Assembly: GCA_016702415.1 (NCBI GenBank)
Contig: JADJEA010000023.1
Span: 289,321-353,320, forward strand
Direction of reading: 5' to 3'
Length of the DNA stretch: 64,000 nt
From: Nostocoides sp.
GTDB taxonomy: Bacteria > Actinomycetota > Actinomycetes > Actinomycetales > Dermatophilaceae
Positions 28,088 through 37,518 of this stretch are shown piece after piece (the stretch's first letter is position 1; each line of letters begins with the position of its first letter). A program made the translations under genes and the position numbers. The notes under the pieces are model-generated. The model was not told the DNA's origin. It saw only the letters and a list, made by a program, of their open reading frames with translations, and did no database searches.

Positions 28088-29212
28088 GTGCACTGGCGAG
28101 TCGGGACCATCACCGCCCGGATCCGGTCCTGGGACGATGCCGTGGAGTATGCCGTGACCCTCCCCCCGGCGAGCGGCCTGCCCGATTCGGTCCGCGCCGT
28201 GGGGTACCGGTCGATCGTCGGCGACCTGCTCGCCGGTGATCGGGTCTTGCTGAACGCCTCGGCGCTCTCGCGGGCACTCGGGACCGGCGGTTACGCCTTC
28301 ATCGTCGCCGCACCGGATCGGCTGCCGCCGGACCCGCCCTCCGGACCGGGCCATATCGTCAAGGCGAGGTACACCCCTCTGCAACAGATGTTGCTCGCGG
28401 TGGACGAGCAGGAGAGCGCGCACCATACGGCCATGACGACCGGGCCTGCCGCATCGGGTGACCTTGCCGGGATGCCCGTCATCGTCGCGGACCTCCACTC
28501 GGCACTGGCGCCGATCGTATGCGGGGTGCGTTCCCTTCGGAGCGACCTCCGCGTCGTCTACGTCATGACCGACGGGGGCGCATTGCCGATCGCCTTCTCC
28601 CGAGCTGTCTCGGCATTGCGCGCGGCCGGGTGGATCGCCGCGACCGTCACGGCGGGCCAGGCCTTCGGCGGCGACCACGAAGCGGTGACGCTCCACTCGG
28701 GCCTGCTTGCCGCGCGTTGGGTTCTGGACGCTGACCTCTGCGTCGTCATCCAGGGCCCTGGGAATGTCGGGACGGGCACGGCATACGGCTTCAGCGGGGT
28801 TGCGGTCGGCGAGGCTCTCAATGCGGTCGACGTGCTCGGCGGACGCGGCGTCGGGGCGTTGCGGATATCGGCCGCCGATCCACGCCCGAGGCATCAGGGC
28901 ATCTCCCACCACAGCCGGACGGCATACGGCCGGATCCTGCTCGGAGGAGCGACGCTGGTCGTCCCTGCCCTCGACGGGCCGTTCGGGGATCTCGTCCGCG
29001 ACCAGGCACACGCGCTGGCCAGCACTGCGCGCGGCCGGCTCGATCTGGCGGCCGAGCCGGTCGAGGGCCTTGACGACGCTCTCGCTGCCAGTCCGACCCC
29101 GTTGTCGAGCATGGGGCGGGGTTTGTCGGAGGACCGGGAGTATTTCCTCGCTCAGGCCGCCGCCGGCCGGTATGCCGCCCGCCTCCCCGCAGCGACGGTT
29201 AGGGTCACCTGA
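28088..29212 (+). CDS. DUF3866 family protein
   Basis: A 374-aa protein of the DUF3866 family, regularly found next to pafB in actinobacteria. The sequence begins HWRVGTITARIRSWDDAVEY and includes a glycine-rich stretch VIQGPGNVGTGTAYGFSGVA and the conserved SHHSRTAYGRILLG. GTG start at 28088. No catalytic signature is known to me and no membrane segment is evident. It is the only plus-strand gene inside the proteasome/Tat block. Confidence 0.85.
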   Translation: MHWRVGTITARIRSWDDAVEYAVTLPPASGLPDSVRAVGYRSIVGDLLAGDRVLLNASALSRALGTGGYAFIVAAPDRLPPDPPSGPGHIVKARYTPLQQMLLAVDEQESAHHTAMTTGPAASGDLAGMPVIVADLHSALAPIVCGVRSLRSDLRVVYVMTDGGALPIAFSRAVSALRAAGWIAATVTAGQAFGGDHEAVTLHSGLLAARWVLDADLCVVIQGPGNVGTGTAYGFSGVAVGEALNAVDVLGGRGVGALRISAADPRPRHQGISHHSRTAYGRILLGGATLVVPALDGPFGDLVRDQAHALASTARGRLDLAAEPVEGLDDALAASPTPLSSMGRGLSEDREYFLAQAAAGRYAARLPAATVRVT

Positions 29213-29280
29213 AGGAGGTCCGTCCCGGGCACGTGATGGGCACGTGATGGCCGTGCCGGGAATCGAGTAAAGGCGCTGCG

Positions 29281-29667
29281 TCAGCGCACGTCGACGAGAT
29301 CCACGACGAAGATCAAGGTCTCACCCGGCTTGATGACGGTGCCCGCACCGCGGTCGCCATAGGCGAGGTGAGGAGGGATGGTGAGCTTGCGCCGGCCCCC
29401 GACTCGCATTCCGGCAATCCCGTCATCCCATCCCTGGATGACCTGTCCGATGCCGAGGCGGAAGGCCAGCGGGGCGCCGCGATTCCAGGAGGCGTCGAAC
29501 TCCTCGCCGGTGGAGAACGCCACACCGAGATAGTGGGTGCGAACGAAAGAGCCGCGAGTCGCCTCGGCGCCGTCACCGACGGTGATGTCCTCGATGAGGA
29601 GATCGGCGGGGGGTTGCCCCTCGGGGAAGTCGATCTCGGGACGCGCGGTGGCGGGGTCGAACGGCAT
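29281..29667 (-). CDS. FKBP-type peptidyl-prolyl isomerase, cytosolic
   Basis: A 128-aa single-domain FKBP. Active-site residues are recognisable in FRLGIGQVIQGWDDGIAGM and PPHLAYGDRGAG, ending in TLIFVVDLVDVR. A strong GGAGG lies 7-8 nt before the ATG at 29667. No signal peptide. Sits between pafA and pafB with a second, secreted FKBP, the usual order in the actinobacterial proteasome locus. Confidence 0.92.
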   Translation of the reverse strand: MPFDPATARPEIDFPEGQPPADLLIEDITVGDGAEATRGSFVRTHYLGVAFSTGEEFDASWNRGAPLAFRLGIGQVIQGWDDGIAGMRVGGRRKLTIPPHLAYGDRGAGTVIKPGETLIFVVDLVDVR

Positions 29668-29737
29668 ACGAATCCTCCTGGGGACGTCGCGCAGGCGCGA
29701 GGGGTGGTGACGGGGCGGGGGTCGTGGGGTCAGCGGG

Positions 29738-30709
29738 TCAGTAGGCGGCCAGGATGTCGACGACGAAAACGAGGGTGTCGGTGCCCTTGATGTCGCCCTT
29801 CCCCGCCTTGCCGTAACCCTCATCGGGGGGAACGATCAACAGGAGGCGCGAGCCGACCGGCTGGTCGAGCACCCCCTTATCCCACCCCGAAATGACCTGC
29901 TTTCCACCGACGGCGAACTCGAACTTGCCGCCGTGGTCAAAGCTGGAATCGAAGTTCTTGCCATTGCGCCAGAGCGCACCGGTGTAGCTGACGACCGCCG
30001 TCTGGCCGGACTTGACCTTGTCGCCGGTCCCGGTGAGGATTTGCTTGACGACGAGTTTCGTGGGCGGATCCGACTTCGGCATCGTGATGACCGCGGCCTT
30101 GCCGTCGTTCCAGATCACCTTGGGCAGCGCCGAGTCGAGCTTGTGCTCGGCTCCGTCGGCGTGGGGAAGGATCGCGATCTTCTTCACGACGTCATAGAGC
30201 ATGACGAGGGTGTCGTCAGCCTTGATGTTCAGCTGCGCGCTGCCCCCTTGAGGGCCGAACTGATCGGCGGGAGGCATCGCCGAGAGCATCTGCGCGCCGA
30301 CCTTGGCACCGATCAGCGATTTGCGCAGCCCCGCGAGCAGTTGGGTGTTGCTGAGATCGAAACCCGTGGGCGTCCCCCAGTTGCTGTCGATCTTTTCCCC
30401 GGTGGTGCCATTGACCAAGAAGTACTCGACGGTCACGAGGTCCTTGTCGGTGATCGTGTCGCCGGTTCCGGCGTGGACCACCTTGGTCTCGAATGCGGCC
30501 GCCTTGAGGGGCTTCTTGGCGATGTCGATCGTCGGAGCGGTCTTGGCGTCCCCGCCCGACACCGTGATCCCGTCGAGGACATGCGCGGAAGCGGCCTGGC
30601 TGCTCGACGTGCTGGAGGAGCTCTTGGCCGAGTCACCGCCACAGCCGGACAGAGACACGGCCAACGCGGCAGCGACCGCGGGCAGGGCAAGAGGAAGTCG
30701 TGGGGACAA
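29738..30709 (-). CDS. FKBP-type peptidyl-prolyl isomerase, lipoprotein
   Basis: 323 aa with a lipoprotein signal peptide (LALPAVAAALAVSLSGCGG; lipobox LSGC, Cys about residue 23), a serine-rich linker, and two FKBP-like domains. The first (residues about 75-175) is degenerate; the second keeps GGKQVISGWDKGVLDQ and PDEGYGKAGKG. It is expected on the outer membrane face as an extracytoplasmic folding helper, and would be a substrate of the Lnt encoded at the window's left end. Confidence 0.9.
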   Translation of the reverse strand: MSPRLPLALPAVAAALAVSLSGCGGDSAKSSSSTSSSQAASAHVLDGITVSGGDAKTAPTIDIAKKPLKAAAFETKVVHAGTGDTITDKDLVTVEYFLVNGTTGEKIDSNWGTPTGFDLSNTQLLAGLRKSLIGAKVGAQMLSAMPPADQFGPQGGSAQLNIKADDTLVMLYDVVKKIAILPHADGAEHKLDSALPKVIWNDGKAAVITMPKSDPPTKLVVKQILTGTGDKVKSGQTAVVSYTGALWRNGKNFDSSFDHGGKFEFAVGGKQVISGWDKGVLDQPVGSRLLLIVPPDEGYGKAGKGDIKGTDTLVFVVDILAAY

Positions 30710-30788
30710 GAGTCAACCTTTGGTCGAGGACATCGATCAGTCGCCCAACGATAACCCGACCCGATTGGTGCCCCGGCCGGGTTCCGAC

Positions 30789-32186
30789 TCAGGGCTGCGG
30801 CACCCGGGTGTTGCGAATCCCCTCGATCAGCCGGTCGACCCGGGCATCCACTGCCTGGAAGGGGTCCTTGCACAAGACGGTGCGCTGGGCTTGGTCGTTG
30901 AGCTTGAGGTGCACCCAGTCGACCGTGTAGTCGCGACGGAACTCCTTGGCGACGGCGATGAAGTCACCACGCAACTTTGCCCGCGTGGTCTGCGGCGGAG
31001 TCTCCTTGGCGGTCTCGATTTCCGCGTCGGTGACGACGCGCTCGGCGAGTCCCTTGCGCTGGAGGAGGTTGAACACCCCTCGCGTGGGACTGACATCGTG
31101 GTAGGCGAGGTCGAGCTGGGCGATCCGGGGGTGGTCCAGCGGGAGGGAGTGGCGCTCGGCATACGAATGAATGAGGCGGTGCTTGATCGCCCAATCGACC
31201 TCCCGGTCGACCCTGCTCGGATCGCCGGCCTCGACCGCCAGCAGTGTCCGTTCCCACAGGTCGAGCACCTGCTTGGTGACCGGGTCATCGATCCCCGAGG
31301 TATCCACGAAGGTCCGGACTCGCTCGAGATATTCGGTCTGGATGTCCAGGCCCGACATTTCCCGGCCGGATGCCAGTCGCACCGCTCGACGCCCCGTCAG
31401 ATCGTGGCTGACGTCACGAATCGCGCGGATCGCGTTGTCGAGGGTGAGGTCGCGCAGCGGAGCGCCCTCCTCGATCATGCGCAGCACCAGCGCGCAGGAG
31501 CCCACCTTGAGCAGAGTGGTGGTCTCGCTCATATTGGAGTCGCCGACGATGACGTGCAGGCGGCGGTAATGCTCGGCATCGGCATGAGGTTCATCGCGCG
31601 TGTTGATGATGGGGCGGCTGCGCGTGGTCGCCGACGAGACGCCCTCCCAGATGTGATCGGCCCGCTGGCTGAGGCAGTAGGTCGCCCCTTTGCTCGTGGA
31701 GACGACCTTGCCGGCGCCGCAGAGCAGTTGCCGGGTGACCAGGAAGGGAATGAGAACTTCCGAGAAGCCCTGGAACTCCCCGGCGCGGGCGATCAAATAG
31801 TTCTCGTGGCACCCATAGGAGTTGCCGGCCGAATCGGTGTTGTTCTTGAAGACGTAGATCTCACCCGCGATGTCGTCCTCGGTCAGGCGGTCCTGGGCGT
31901 CGCGGACCAAGTCGTCGAGGATACGCTCCCCCGCTTTGTCATGCGCAATCAACCCGAGGATGTCGTCGCATTCGGCGGTGGCATATTCCGGATGCGAACC
32001 GACATCGAGGTAGAGCCGGGATCCATTGGCCAGGAACACATTCGACGACCGCCCCCACGAGACGACCTTGCGAAAGAGGTAGCGCGCGACCTCGTCCGGG
32101 GTCAGGGTTCGTTGTCCCCCGGAGACACAGGTGATGCCGAACTCGGTCTCGATCCCATAGATCCGCCGCTCCATCTGCGTGCTCAC
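30789..32186 (-). CDS. pafA: Pup-protein ligase PafA
   Basis: Carboxylate-amine ligase that attaches Pup to substrate lysines using ATP. 465 aa. The glutamine-synthetase-like nucleotide/metal site is seen in RRIYGIETEFGIT, SRLYLDVGSHPEYATAEC and VFKNNTDSAGNSYGCHENY. GTG at 32186 overlaps the prcA stop; the more usual start is the ATG 12 bases on (MERRIYGIE). Co-transcribed with pup-prcB-prcA. Confidence 0.96.
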   Translation of the reverse strand: MSTQMERRIYGIETEFGITCVSGGQRTLTPDEVARYLFRKVVSWGRSSNVFLANGSRLYLDVGSHPEYATAECDDILGLIAHDKAGERILDDLVRDAQDRLTEDDIAGEIYVFKNNTDSAGNSYGCHENYLIARAGEFQGFSEVLIPFLVTRQLLCGAGKVVSTSKGATYCLSQRADHIWEGVSSATTRSRPIINTRDEPHADAEHYRRLHVIVGDSNMSETTTLLKVGSCALVLRMIEEGAPLRDLTLDNAIRAIRDVSHDLTGRRAVRLASGREMSGLDIQTEYLERVRTFVDTSGIDDPVTKQVLDLWERTLLAVEAGDPSRVDREVDWAIKHRLIHSYAERHSLPLDHPRIAQLDLAYHDVSPTRGVFNLLQRKGLAERVVTDAEIETAKETPPQTTRAKLRGDFIAVAKEFRRDYTVDWVHLKLNDQAQRTVLCKDPFQAVDARVDRLIEGIRNTRVPQP

Positions 32187-33046
32187 TTCCCGTCGGAGGT
32201 GGGGTGCTCCTCGGCGTGCCGCTGGGTCTGCGGGTTCGTGGACGTATGCCGCGGGCTCACCCCGGACGCGTCGGCGTGGGTCTCCCCCGGGGCCGGGTCG
32301 TGTGGTCCGGCCGCCGGGTCATCCGCCGGCGCGTCCTGGGTCGGGTCGCTGGGGTTGAGGAGAGCCATCAGCAGCTCGCCGGTGATCCGCCGGAAGGTGC
32401 GCCGCACCCGGGTCCGATCGAGAACGGCGACTTCGAGCGAACCAGGCCCAAGGGCGCGTGGCTCCCCGCCCGCGGGGTCGGCGGCGAGGAGGCGGACGGC
32501 GAGAGCGAGCGCGTCGGCGAGCGGCATACCGTCACGGAAGGACTCTTTGAGGCCGGCATCGATGGCTTCGGCCGCCCCACCCATCGCCAAGAACCCGCGG
32601 ACGTCGGTGACCGATCCGTCATAGGTCAGGCGATAGATCTGGTCACCGTCCGGGCCGGCCCCGACCTCGGCGACGGCGATCTCGACCTCATGCGGCTTGG
32701 ACTCCTGGGTGAACACGGCCCCGAGGGTCTGGGCGTAGGCGTTGGCGAGACCGCGGGCGGTGACATCGCCGCGGTCGTAGGAGTAGCCGCGCAGGTCGGC
32801 ATACCGGATGCCGGCGACGCGGAGGTTCTCGAACTCGTTGTACTTCCCGACTGCGGCGAAACCGATCCGGTCGTAGATCTCGGAGACCTTGTGCAAGGCG
32901 CGGGACGGGTTCTCGGCGACGAAGGCGATGCCGTTGTCGTAGGCCAGGACGACCACCGACCGTCCGCGGGCGATGCCTTTGCGCGCGAAGTCGGCCCGGT
33001 CCTTCATCAACTGCTCGGGCGAGACATAGAACGGCATCTGGCTCAT
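32183..33046 (-). CDS. prcA: 20S proteasome subunit alpha
   Basis: Alpha-ring subunit of the bacterial proteasome, 287 aa. N-terminus MPFYVSPEQLMKDRADFARK is the gate helix, and RGRSVVVLAYDNGIAFVAEN opens the core fold. The C-terminal 40 residues are a disordered Pro/His/Asp-rich tail (from DPTQDAPADDP onward), longer than in many relatives. ATGA overlap with prcB. Confidence 0.95.
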   Translation of the reverse strand: MSQMPFYVSPEQLMKDRADFARKGIARGRSVVVLAYDNGIAFVAENPSRALHKVSEIYDRIGFAAVGKYNEFENLRVAGIRYADLRGYSYDRGDVTARGLANAYAQTLGAVFTQESKPHEVEIAVAEVGAGPDGDQIYRLTYDGSVTDVRGFLAMGGAAEAIDAGLKESFRDGMPLADALALAVRLLAADPAGGEPRALGPGSLEVAVLDRTRVRRTFRRITGELLMALLNPSDPTQDAPADDPAAGPHDPAPGETHADASGVSPRHTSTNPQTQRHAEEHPTSDGK

Positions 33047-33864
33047 CGGGCACCCCCCGGGTTGCCCAGACGGCGGGCCAGGACGGCGTCGACGACGGCG
33101 GCGATGGCGGTGTCGTCGGCGAAGCGCACCCCCTCGGCGTCGACCACGGCGACGGTCGGCCAGATCCGACGTTGCACGTCGGGTCCCCCGGTGGCGGAAT
33201 CGTCGTCGGCGGCATCGAAGAGGGCCTCGACCGCCACCGACACCGCGGCCTCGGCGTCGGCGGCGGGATGCCAGAGCTTCTTGAGGGACCCGCGGGCGAA
33301 CATCGAGCCCGAGCCGATGCTGTGGTGGTCGTGCTCCTCGTAGCAGCCGCCGGTCACGTCATACGAGAAGATCCGACCGGCCCCGGTGTCGAGATCGACC
33401 CCGCCGAACATCGGGACCACGGCGAGCCCCTGCATCGCCATGCCGAGATTGGAACGGATCATCGTCGCGAGCCGATTGGCCTTGCCCTCCAGGGACATCA
33501 GCGTCCCCTCGATCTTCTCGTAATGCTCCAGCTCGACCTGGAAGAGCTTCACCAACTCGATGGCCAGGCCGGCGGTCCCGGCGATGCCGACGACCGAGAA
33601 CTCGTCGGCCGCGAAGACCTTCTCCATGTCGCGGTTGGCGATGAGGTTGCCCATTGTCGCGCGCCGGTCGCCGGCCATGACCAGCCCTCCGGCGTAGGTG
33701 AGCGCGACAATCGTCGTCCCGTGCGGCGCCTCGACCGGCCGAGGCGGCAGTGCGCGCCGACCAGGGAGGAGATCCGGGGCGTGCTGGCCGAGGAACTCGG
33801 TGAAGGAGGCGGACCCGGGCGCCCGGAAGGGCGCCGCCAAGCGGCCCGCATCGGCTGCCGTCAC
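33043..33864 (-). CDS. prcB: 20S proteasome subunit beta
   Basis: Catalytic beta subunit, 273 aa. A propeptide of about 49 residues ends at EAPHG, followed by the N-terminal nucleophile Thr50 (TTIVALTYAGG). GDRRATMGNLIANRDMEKVF contains the conserved Asp/Arg, and Lys in MEKVFAADEF is the catalytic lysine region. GTG start overlaps the pup stop (GTGA), tying stoichiometry to pup translation. Confidence 0.95.
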   Translation of the reverse strand: MTAADAGRLAAPFRAPGSASFTEFLGQHAPDLLPGRRALPPRPVEAPHGTTIVALTYAGGLVMAGDRRATMGNLIANRDMEKVFAADEFSVVGIAGTAGLAIELVKLFQVELEHYEKIEGTLMSLEGKANRLATMIRSNLGMAMQGLAVVPMFGGVDLDTGAGRIFSYDVTGGCYEEHDHHSIGSGSMFARGSLKKLWHPAADAEAAVSVAVEALFDAADDDSATGGPDVQRRIWPTVAVVDAEGVRFADDTAIAAVVDAVLARRLGNPGGAR

Positions 33865-34058
33865 TGGCCGCCCTTCTGGACGAAGCTGCGGACGAACTCC
33901 TCGGCATTGGACTCCAGGACCCCGTCGATCTCATCCAGGACGCTGTCGACGTCCGCGTCCAGTTGCTGCTTGTGCGCGCTCACCTGGCCCGCGTCCTGCG
34001 CGGGCTCGTCGCCGTCGCCCCCACGCCGCGTGGGGCGCACCTGCTCCTGACCGGCCAT
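33861..34058 (-). CDS. pup: Prokaryotic ubiquitin-like protein Pup
   Basis: 65 aa, disordered and acidic, with the ARC-binding coiled-coil segment (VDSVLDEIDGVLESNAEEF) and the C-terminal FVQKGGQ. The terminal Gln means Dop must deamidate it to Glu before PafA can ligate it, in agreement with a dop gene next door. The ATG at 34058 is preceded by GGA-rich sequence; the longer open frame upstream is not conserved. Confidence 0.95.
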   Translation of the reverse strand: MAGQEQVRPTRRGGDGDEPAQDAGQVSAHKQQLDADVDSVLDEIDGVLESNAEEFVRSFVQKGGQ

Positions 34059-34122
34059 GGTGGTCCTTCCGTATGCCGTTGGCTGCCGCCGAGTGGCTCC
34101 CGCCGAGTGACTACCGCCGAGC

Positions 34123-35691
34123 CTATGGCACCGGCGCGGCACCGGGGCGGCCACCCGGCCGGGCGTCTGCGTCGGTGGCGGCCAGGGCGCGGATCAGCGC
34201 CGCCACGTCGGGGGGCCTCCTCCAGGAGGGGCCCGACGCTCGCCCGCGTCCCGCGCAGTGGCTCCATCATCGGCACGCGGTGCAGGGTGCGTTGGCCGGG
34301 GATCTCGACGATGAGCGAATCCCAGGACGCGGCGACGACATTGTCCGGGAACCGCTGCAGGCACCGGCCACGGAAGTAGGCGCGGGTGTCCTCGGGAGGG
34401 GAGGACACGGCATACCGAACGTCGTCGTCGGTGACCAACTCGGTGAACCGGCCACCGGCCCGGAGTTTGTTGAACAGTCCTTTGTCGGGACGCACATCCG
34501 ACCACTGGATGTCGATCGCCTTGAGCTTGGGGTCATTCCAGTCCAGCCGCTCGCGGTCGCGATACGCCTGCAGGACTTGGAGTTTGGCAACCCAGTCGAC
34601 CTCCCGGGCGGCCGACATGGGGTCGCGTTCGAGGCTCGTCAGCACCTCCGCCCACCACCGCATGACCTCGGCCGTATGCCGCTCGCCCCCCTCCCCGGTG
34701 ACCTCCAGGTGGGCCTGGACCATCTCGAGATAGAGCCACAGGAGCTGGATGGCGGTCAGGCGGCGCCCGTCGGCGAGTTCGACGAGTTGCCGACAGGTCG
34801 GGTCATGGGAGACGGCCTGGAGGGTGGCGACCGGATTGCGGACGCTGAGATCGTCGGTGACCGCCCGCTCCTCGATGAGGTTGAGGACCAGGGAGGTCGT
34901 GCCGAGCTTGATGAGGCCGGCGACATCGCAGTGGTTGGCGTCGCCGATGATGACGTGGAGTCGGCGGTACTTGTCGGCCACCGCGTGGGGCTCGTCCCGG
35001 GTGTTGACGATAGGGCGTTTGAGCGTCGTCTCGAGCCCGACCTCGACCTCGAAGAAGTCGCTGCGCTGGGCGATCTGATAGCCCGGCCGCTGGCTGTCGG
35101 TGCCGATGCCGACGCGCCCCGACCCGCACATGACCTGCCGGGCAACGAAAAACGGGATGAGGTGGCGGACGATGTCGGCGAACGGAGTGCTGCGCCGCAT
35201 GAGGTAGTTCTCGTGCGTCCCGTAGGACGCGCCCTTGCCGTCGGTGTTGTTCTTGTAGAGGTTGACCCCCGGCGGGGACGATGCCAGCGTGCGCACCGCC
35301 TCCCGCATGACGAGTTCGCCGGCCCGGTCCCACAGGAGCGCATCCCGCGGGGTGGTGACCTCGGGCGAGCTGTATTCCGGGTGCGCGTGGTCGACATAGA
35401 GCCGGGCGCCATTGGTGAGGACGACATTGGCCAGGGTCGGGTCGTCGACGACATCCCAGTCGTCGGTCAGCTGGGACGGATGGGCGACGGAGCGGCTCAT
35501 CTCGAAGCCGCGCGCATCCCGCAACGGCGCTTCGTCGGCGTAGTCCCACGACCCCGGGCGGCGCGCACGCCGTTGGCGGCGGCATACGCGGTGACGACCT
35601 GGCCGGAGAGGATCATCGGGTTGGCGTGAGGGGCACCGGGGAGGGAGATGCCGTATTCAGTCTCGATCCCCATCACCCGGCGCACACCCAT
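34123..35691 (-). CDS. dop: Pup deamidase/depupylase Dop (two compensating frameshifts)
   Basis: PafA homologue that deamidates Pup and removes it from substrates; about 522 aa. N-terminus MGVRRVMGIETEYGISL, then SGQVVTAYAAANGVRAAR, is in one frame; the body (RDARGFEMSRSVAHP, LTNGARLYVDHAHPEYSSPE, NLYKNNTDGKGASYGTHENY) in another; the tail in a third. One base is missing from CCCC at 35552-35555 and one extra in a G6 run at 34210-34215 (plus strand); correcting both gives a normal C-terminus ending at the TAG at 34125-34123. Likely consensus errors, since pup needs Dop. Confidence 0.93.
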
Positions 35692-35878
35692 ACCGCCAGC
35701 GTATGCCGCCCGCCCACCGGCCGAGCCGGCGCTCGCCCTCGCGACCGACCACGGGGACGCCGGGCGCGTGGGCGATCAGACACGAAGCTGGGTGGCCGCA
35801 CGACGCGGTGGCGCGGATGCCGCGCGTTGAGGTGGACCCATGCCGGTGCTGGTGAAGCGGACCACGTAAGTTTGCCCC
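35692..35878. promoter_or_regulatory. Divergent promoter region dop / lipoprotein
   Basis: 187 bp between the minus-strand dop start and the plus-strand lipoprotein start. It should contain the main promoter of dop-pup-prcB-prcA-pafA. No -10/-35 or known operator was assigned with confidence; one copy of the GTATGCCG octamer lies at about 35700. Confidence 0.35.
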
Positions 35879-36295
35879 GTGATCACCAGACGCTCGATGA
35901 CGATGGGCATCGCACTGCTCCTTGTCCTCGGCGGGTGTTCGCGTGACCCGGATGAGAGCGCGTTGGGGCCAAAGCGCCTCCGTTTGGCGTGCGCCTCAGC
36001 GCTGACCGACGTCAGCCCGGCAACCGGGAGATCCGGAGACCTCGTCGTGGTCATGGCGGTCGGCATGATGGATTCCTGTCTGACCGTCCAATCCACGCAC
36101 ACACCCGAACCGCTGCGCAACCAGCCGGTCGTCTGGCGTCAAGGGGGGCGCGAGTTGACCCTCGGTTATGCCGATGCCGATGCGGACGGCACGATCAGGA
36201 TGGCTGTCGAGGTTCCGCGCACGGCCGTGCCGGGGACGGCGACACTTACCGTCGGACGGTCGGCGCCCGTCTCCTTTGCCGTCACGGGTGGGTAG
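35879..36295 (+). CDS. Small lipoprotein of unknown function
   Basis: 138 aa starting with GTG (VITRRSMTMGIALLLV). A lipoprotein signal is clear: hydrophobic core GIALLLVLGG then Cys at about residue 20. The mature part has two cysteines (LACASAL and DSCLTVQ) that may pair, and a beta-rich C-terminus (GTATLTVGRSAPVSFAV) like an Ig-type fold. I do not recognise the family. First gene of the segment that separates dop from arc. Confidence 0.7.
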   Translation: MITRRSMTMGIALLLVLGGCSRDPDESALGPKRLRLACASALTDVSPATGRSGDLVVVMAVGMMDSCLTVQSTHTPEPLRNQPVVWRQGGRELTLGYADADADGTIRMAVEVPRTAVPGTATLTVGRSAPVSFAVTGG

Positions 36296-36335
36296 CTCGG
36301 GCGGTTGCTCGGCGGGGTAGCACGGCGTTGGTGGC

Positions 36336-36977
36336 TCACCCGGCGGAGTCGGTGCGCTCCTGCTCACTGAAGCCGCGCAAGGCCGCCGCCGGTCGGACGC
36401 GACGGGCCGAGCGCAGTTCACCGACCATGCTGGACGCGGCGGCGAGGGCCGGGGCGACCGCCCCGCGGCCGTACGTCAGCGAGTTGCCCGCAGCCACCCC
36501 GATGCTGTGCCCGACCTCGATGGCATCCTGGTCCGCCCCGAGATAGAGGAATTGCCACTGGTAGTCGCGTTCCTGCTGCTCGATGAGGGTCTTGACGGCG
36601 GTGTGGGTCCACTCGCGGCTGGCATTCTCCATGCCGTCGGTCATGATCGCCACGACCACGGTGCCGGGCCGCTCGTGCTCGGGCCGGGCGGACAGGGCGC
36701 GACCGGCGTCGGTGACGAGCCGGCCGATCGAGTCCAGGAGCGCTGTCGTGTTGCGGGGGGCCAGGACGAGCGGGGGGACGTCGCGAACGTCGCGGTCGGC
36801 ATACACCACCTCGTAGGTGTCGTCGAACTGCGCGAGGGTGACCCGGCAGCGGCCGGGGGCCTTGCGCTGCTCCTCGAGGAAGGCTGCGAAGCCGCCCTCG
36901 GTGTCCGACTTGATCGACTGCATCGATCCGGAGCGGTCGAGGAGGAAATAGATGTGGGTCAGGTCGGCGTCGGTCAT
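36336..36977 (-). CDS. VWA-domain protein
   Basis: 213-aa von Willebrand factor A domain. The MIDAS metal site is intact: DRSGSM near residue 14, Thr in APRNTTALLDSIG, and Asp in IMTDGMENAS. No signal peptide, so cytosolic. The ATG at 36977 is preferred to one 26 codons upstream because the extra leader is unconserved and low in complexity. A 134-aa partner gene lies just upstream on the same strand. Ligand unknown. Confidence 0.85.
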   Translation of the reverse strand: MTDADLTHIYFLLDRSGSMQSIKSDTEGGFAAFLEEQRKAPGRCRVTLAQFDDTYEVVYADRDVRDVPPLVLAPRNTTALLDSIGRLVTDAGRALSARPEHERPGTVVVAIMTDGMENASREWTHTAVKTLIEQQERDYQWQFLYLGADQDAIEVGHSIGVAAGNSLTYGRGAVAPALAAASSMVGELRSARRVRPAAALRGFSEQERTDSAG

Positions 36978-37051
36978 GGCGTCCTCTCGGTCGATGCGGA
37001 TTGTGGCAGTGTGGTGGGTTGGGTTGTGCTGCAGTGGGTTTCGGGGATCAC

Positions 37052-37438
37052 TCATCCCCCGCTCGGTCGGCGCGGCTTGAACCGCAGGGGGGCCGTCGCG
37101 GGCGGTTCCGGTGCCGGGGCACCGGCCGCCGCGTCGTACTGTGCGCGCCGCACCGCATCGGCGGTGACCCGCCCGGAATCATTGGCATAGCCGCCCAGGC
37201 GGCGGGTTCGCGCCAGACGCGGTCCGACGGCGTTCTCGGTCAGTCCGGCGGCGGCACCGGCACCGCGCAACGAGTTGCCTTCATCGAGCACGGCAGCCGC
37301 GAGAGACTCATCGATCAGCGCGGTCAAGGCGTCCGCGGCCATTCTCAGGTGCGGGAGCGCCGACCCCGGGGACAGCGTTTCGGCCAAGAGCAGGGCGTCG
37401 CGGATCTCGGCATACGACCGCGGGGGCGTGAGTTCCAT
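37052..37438 (-). CDS. Hypothetical protein, helical with Pro-rich tail
   Basis: About 128 aa from ATG 37438 (MELTPPRSYAEIRDAL). It is mostly helical; SLRGAGAAAGLTENAVGPRLAR resembles a helix-turn-helix, suggesting DNA binding, but this is weak. The C-terminus is Ala/Pro-rich and basic (RFKPRRPSGG). It precedes the VWA gene by 74 bp on the same strand. I do not recognise the family. Confidence 0.6.
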   Translation of the reverse strand: MELTPPRSYAEIRDALLLAETLSPGSALPHLRMAADALTALIDESLAAAVLDEGNSLRGAGAAAGLTENAVGPRLARTRRLGGYANDSGRVTADAVRRAQYDAAAGAPAPEPPATAPLRFKPRRPSGG

Positions 37439-37518
37439 GCGTCCAGTATGCCGCACTAACTGCGGATGCGCAATAACTGCGGGCGGTGTCCGAGTGTCGG
37501 CGTGGGAGGATGCCGCGC

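Noticed and set aside
27044..29011. A 655-aa pafB with a long N-terminal extension
   Set aside because: The extra 325 codons are antisense to the DUF3866 gene and of low complexity; PafB homologues start at the ATG at 28036.
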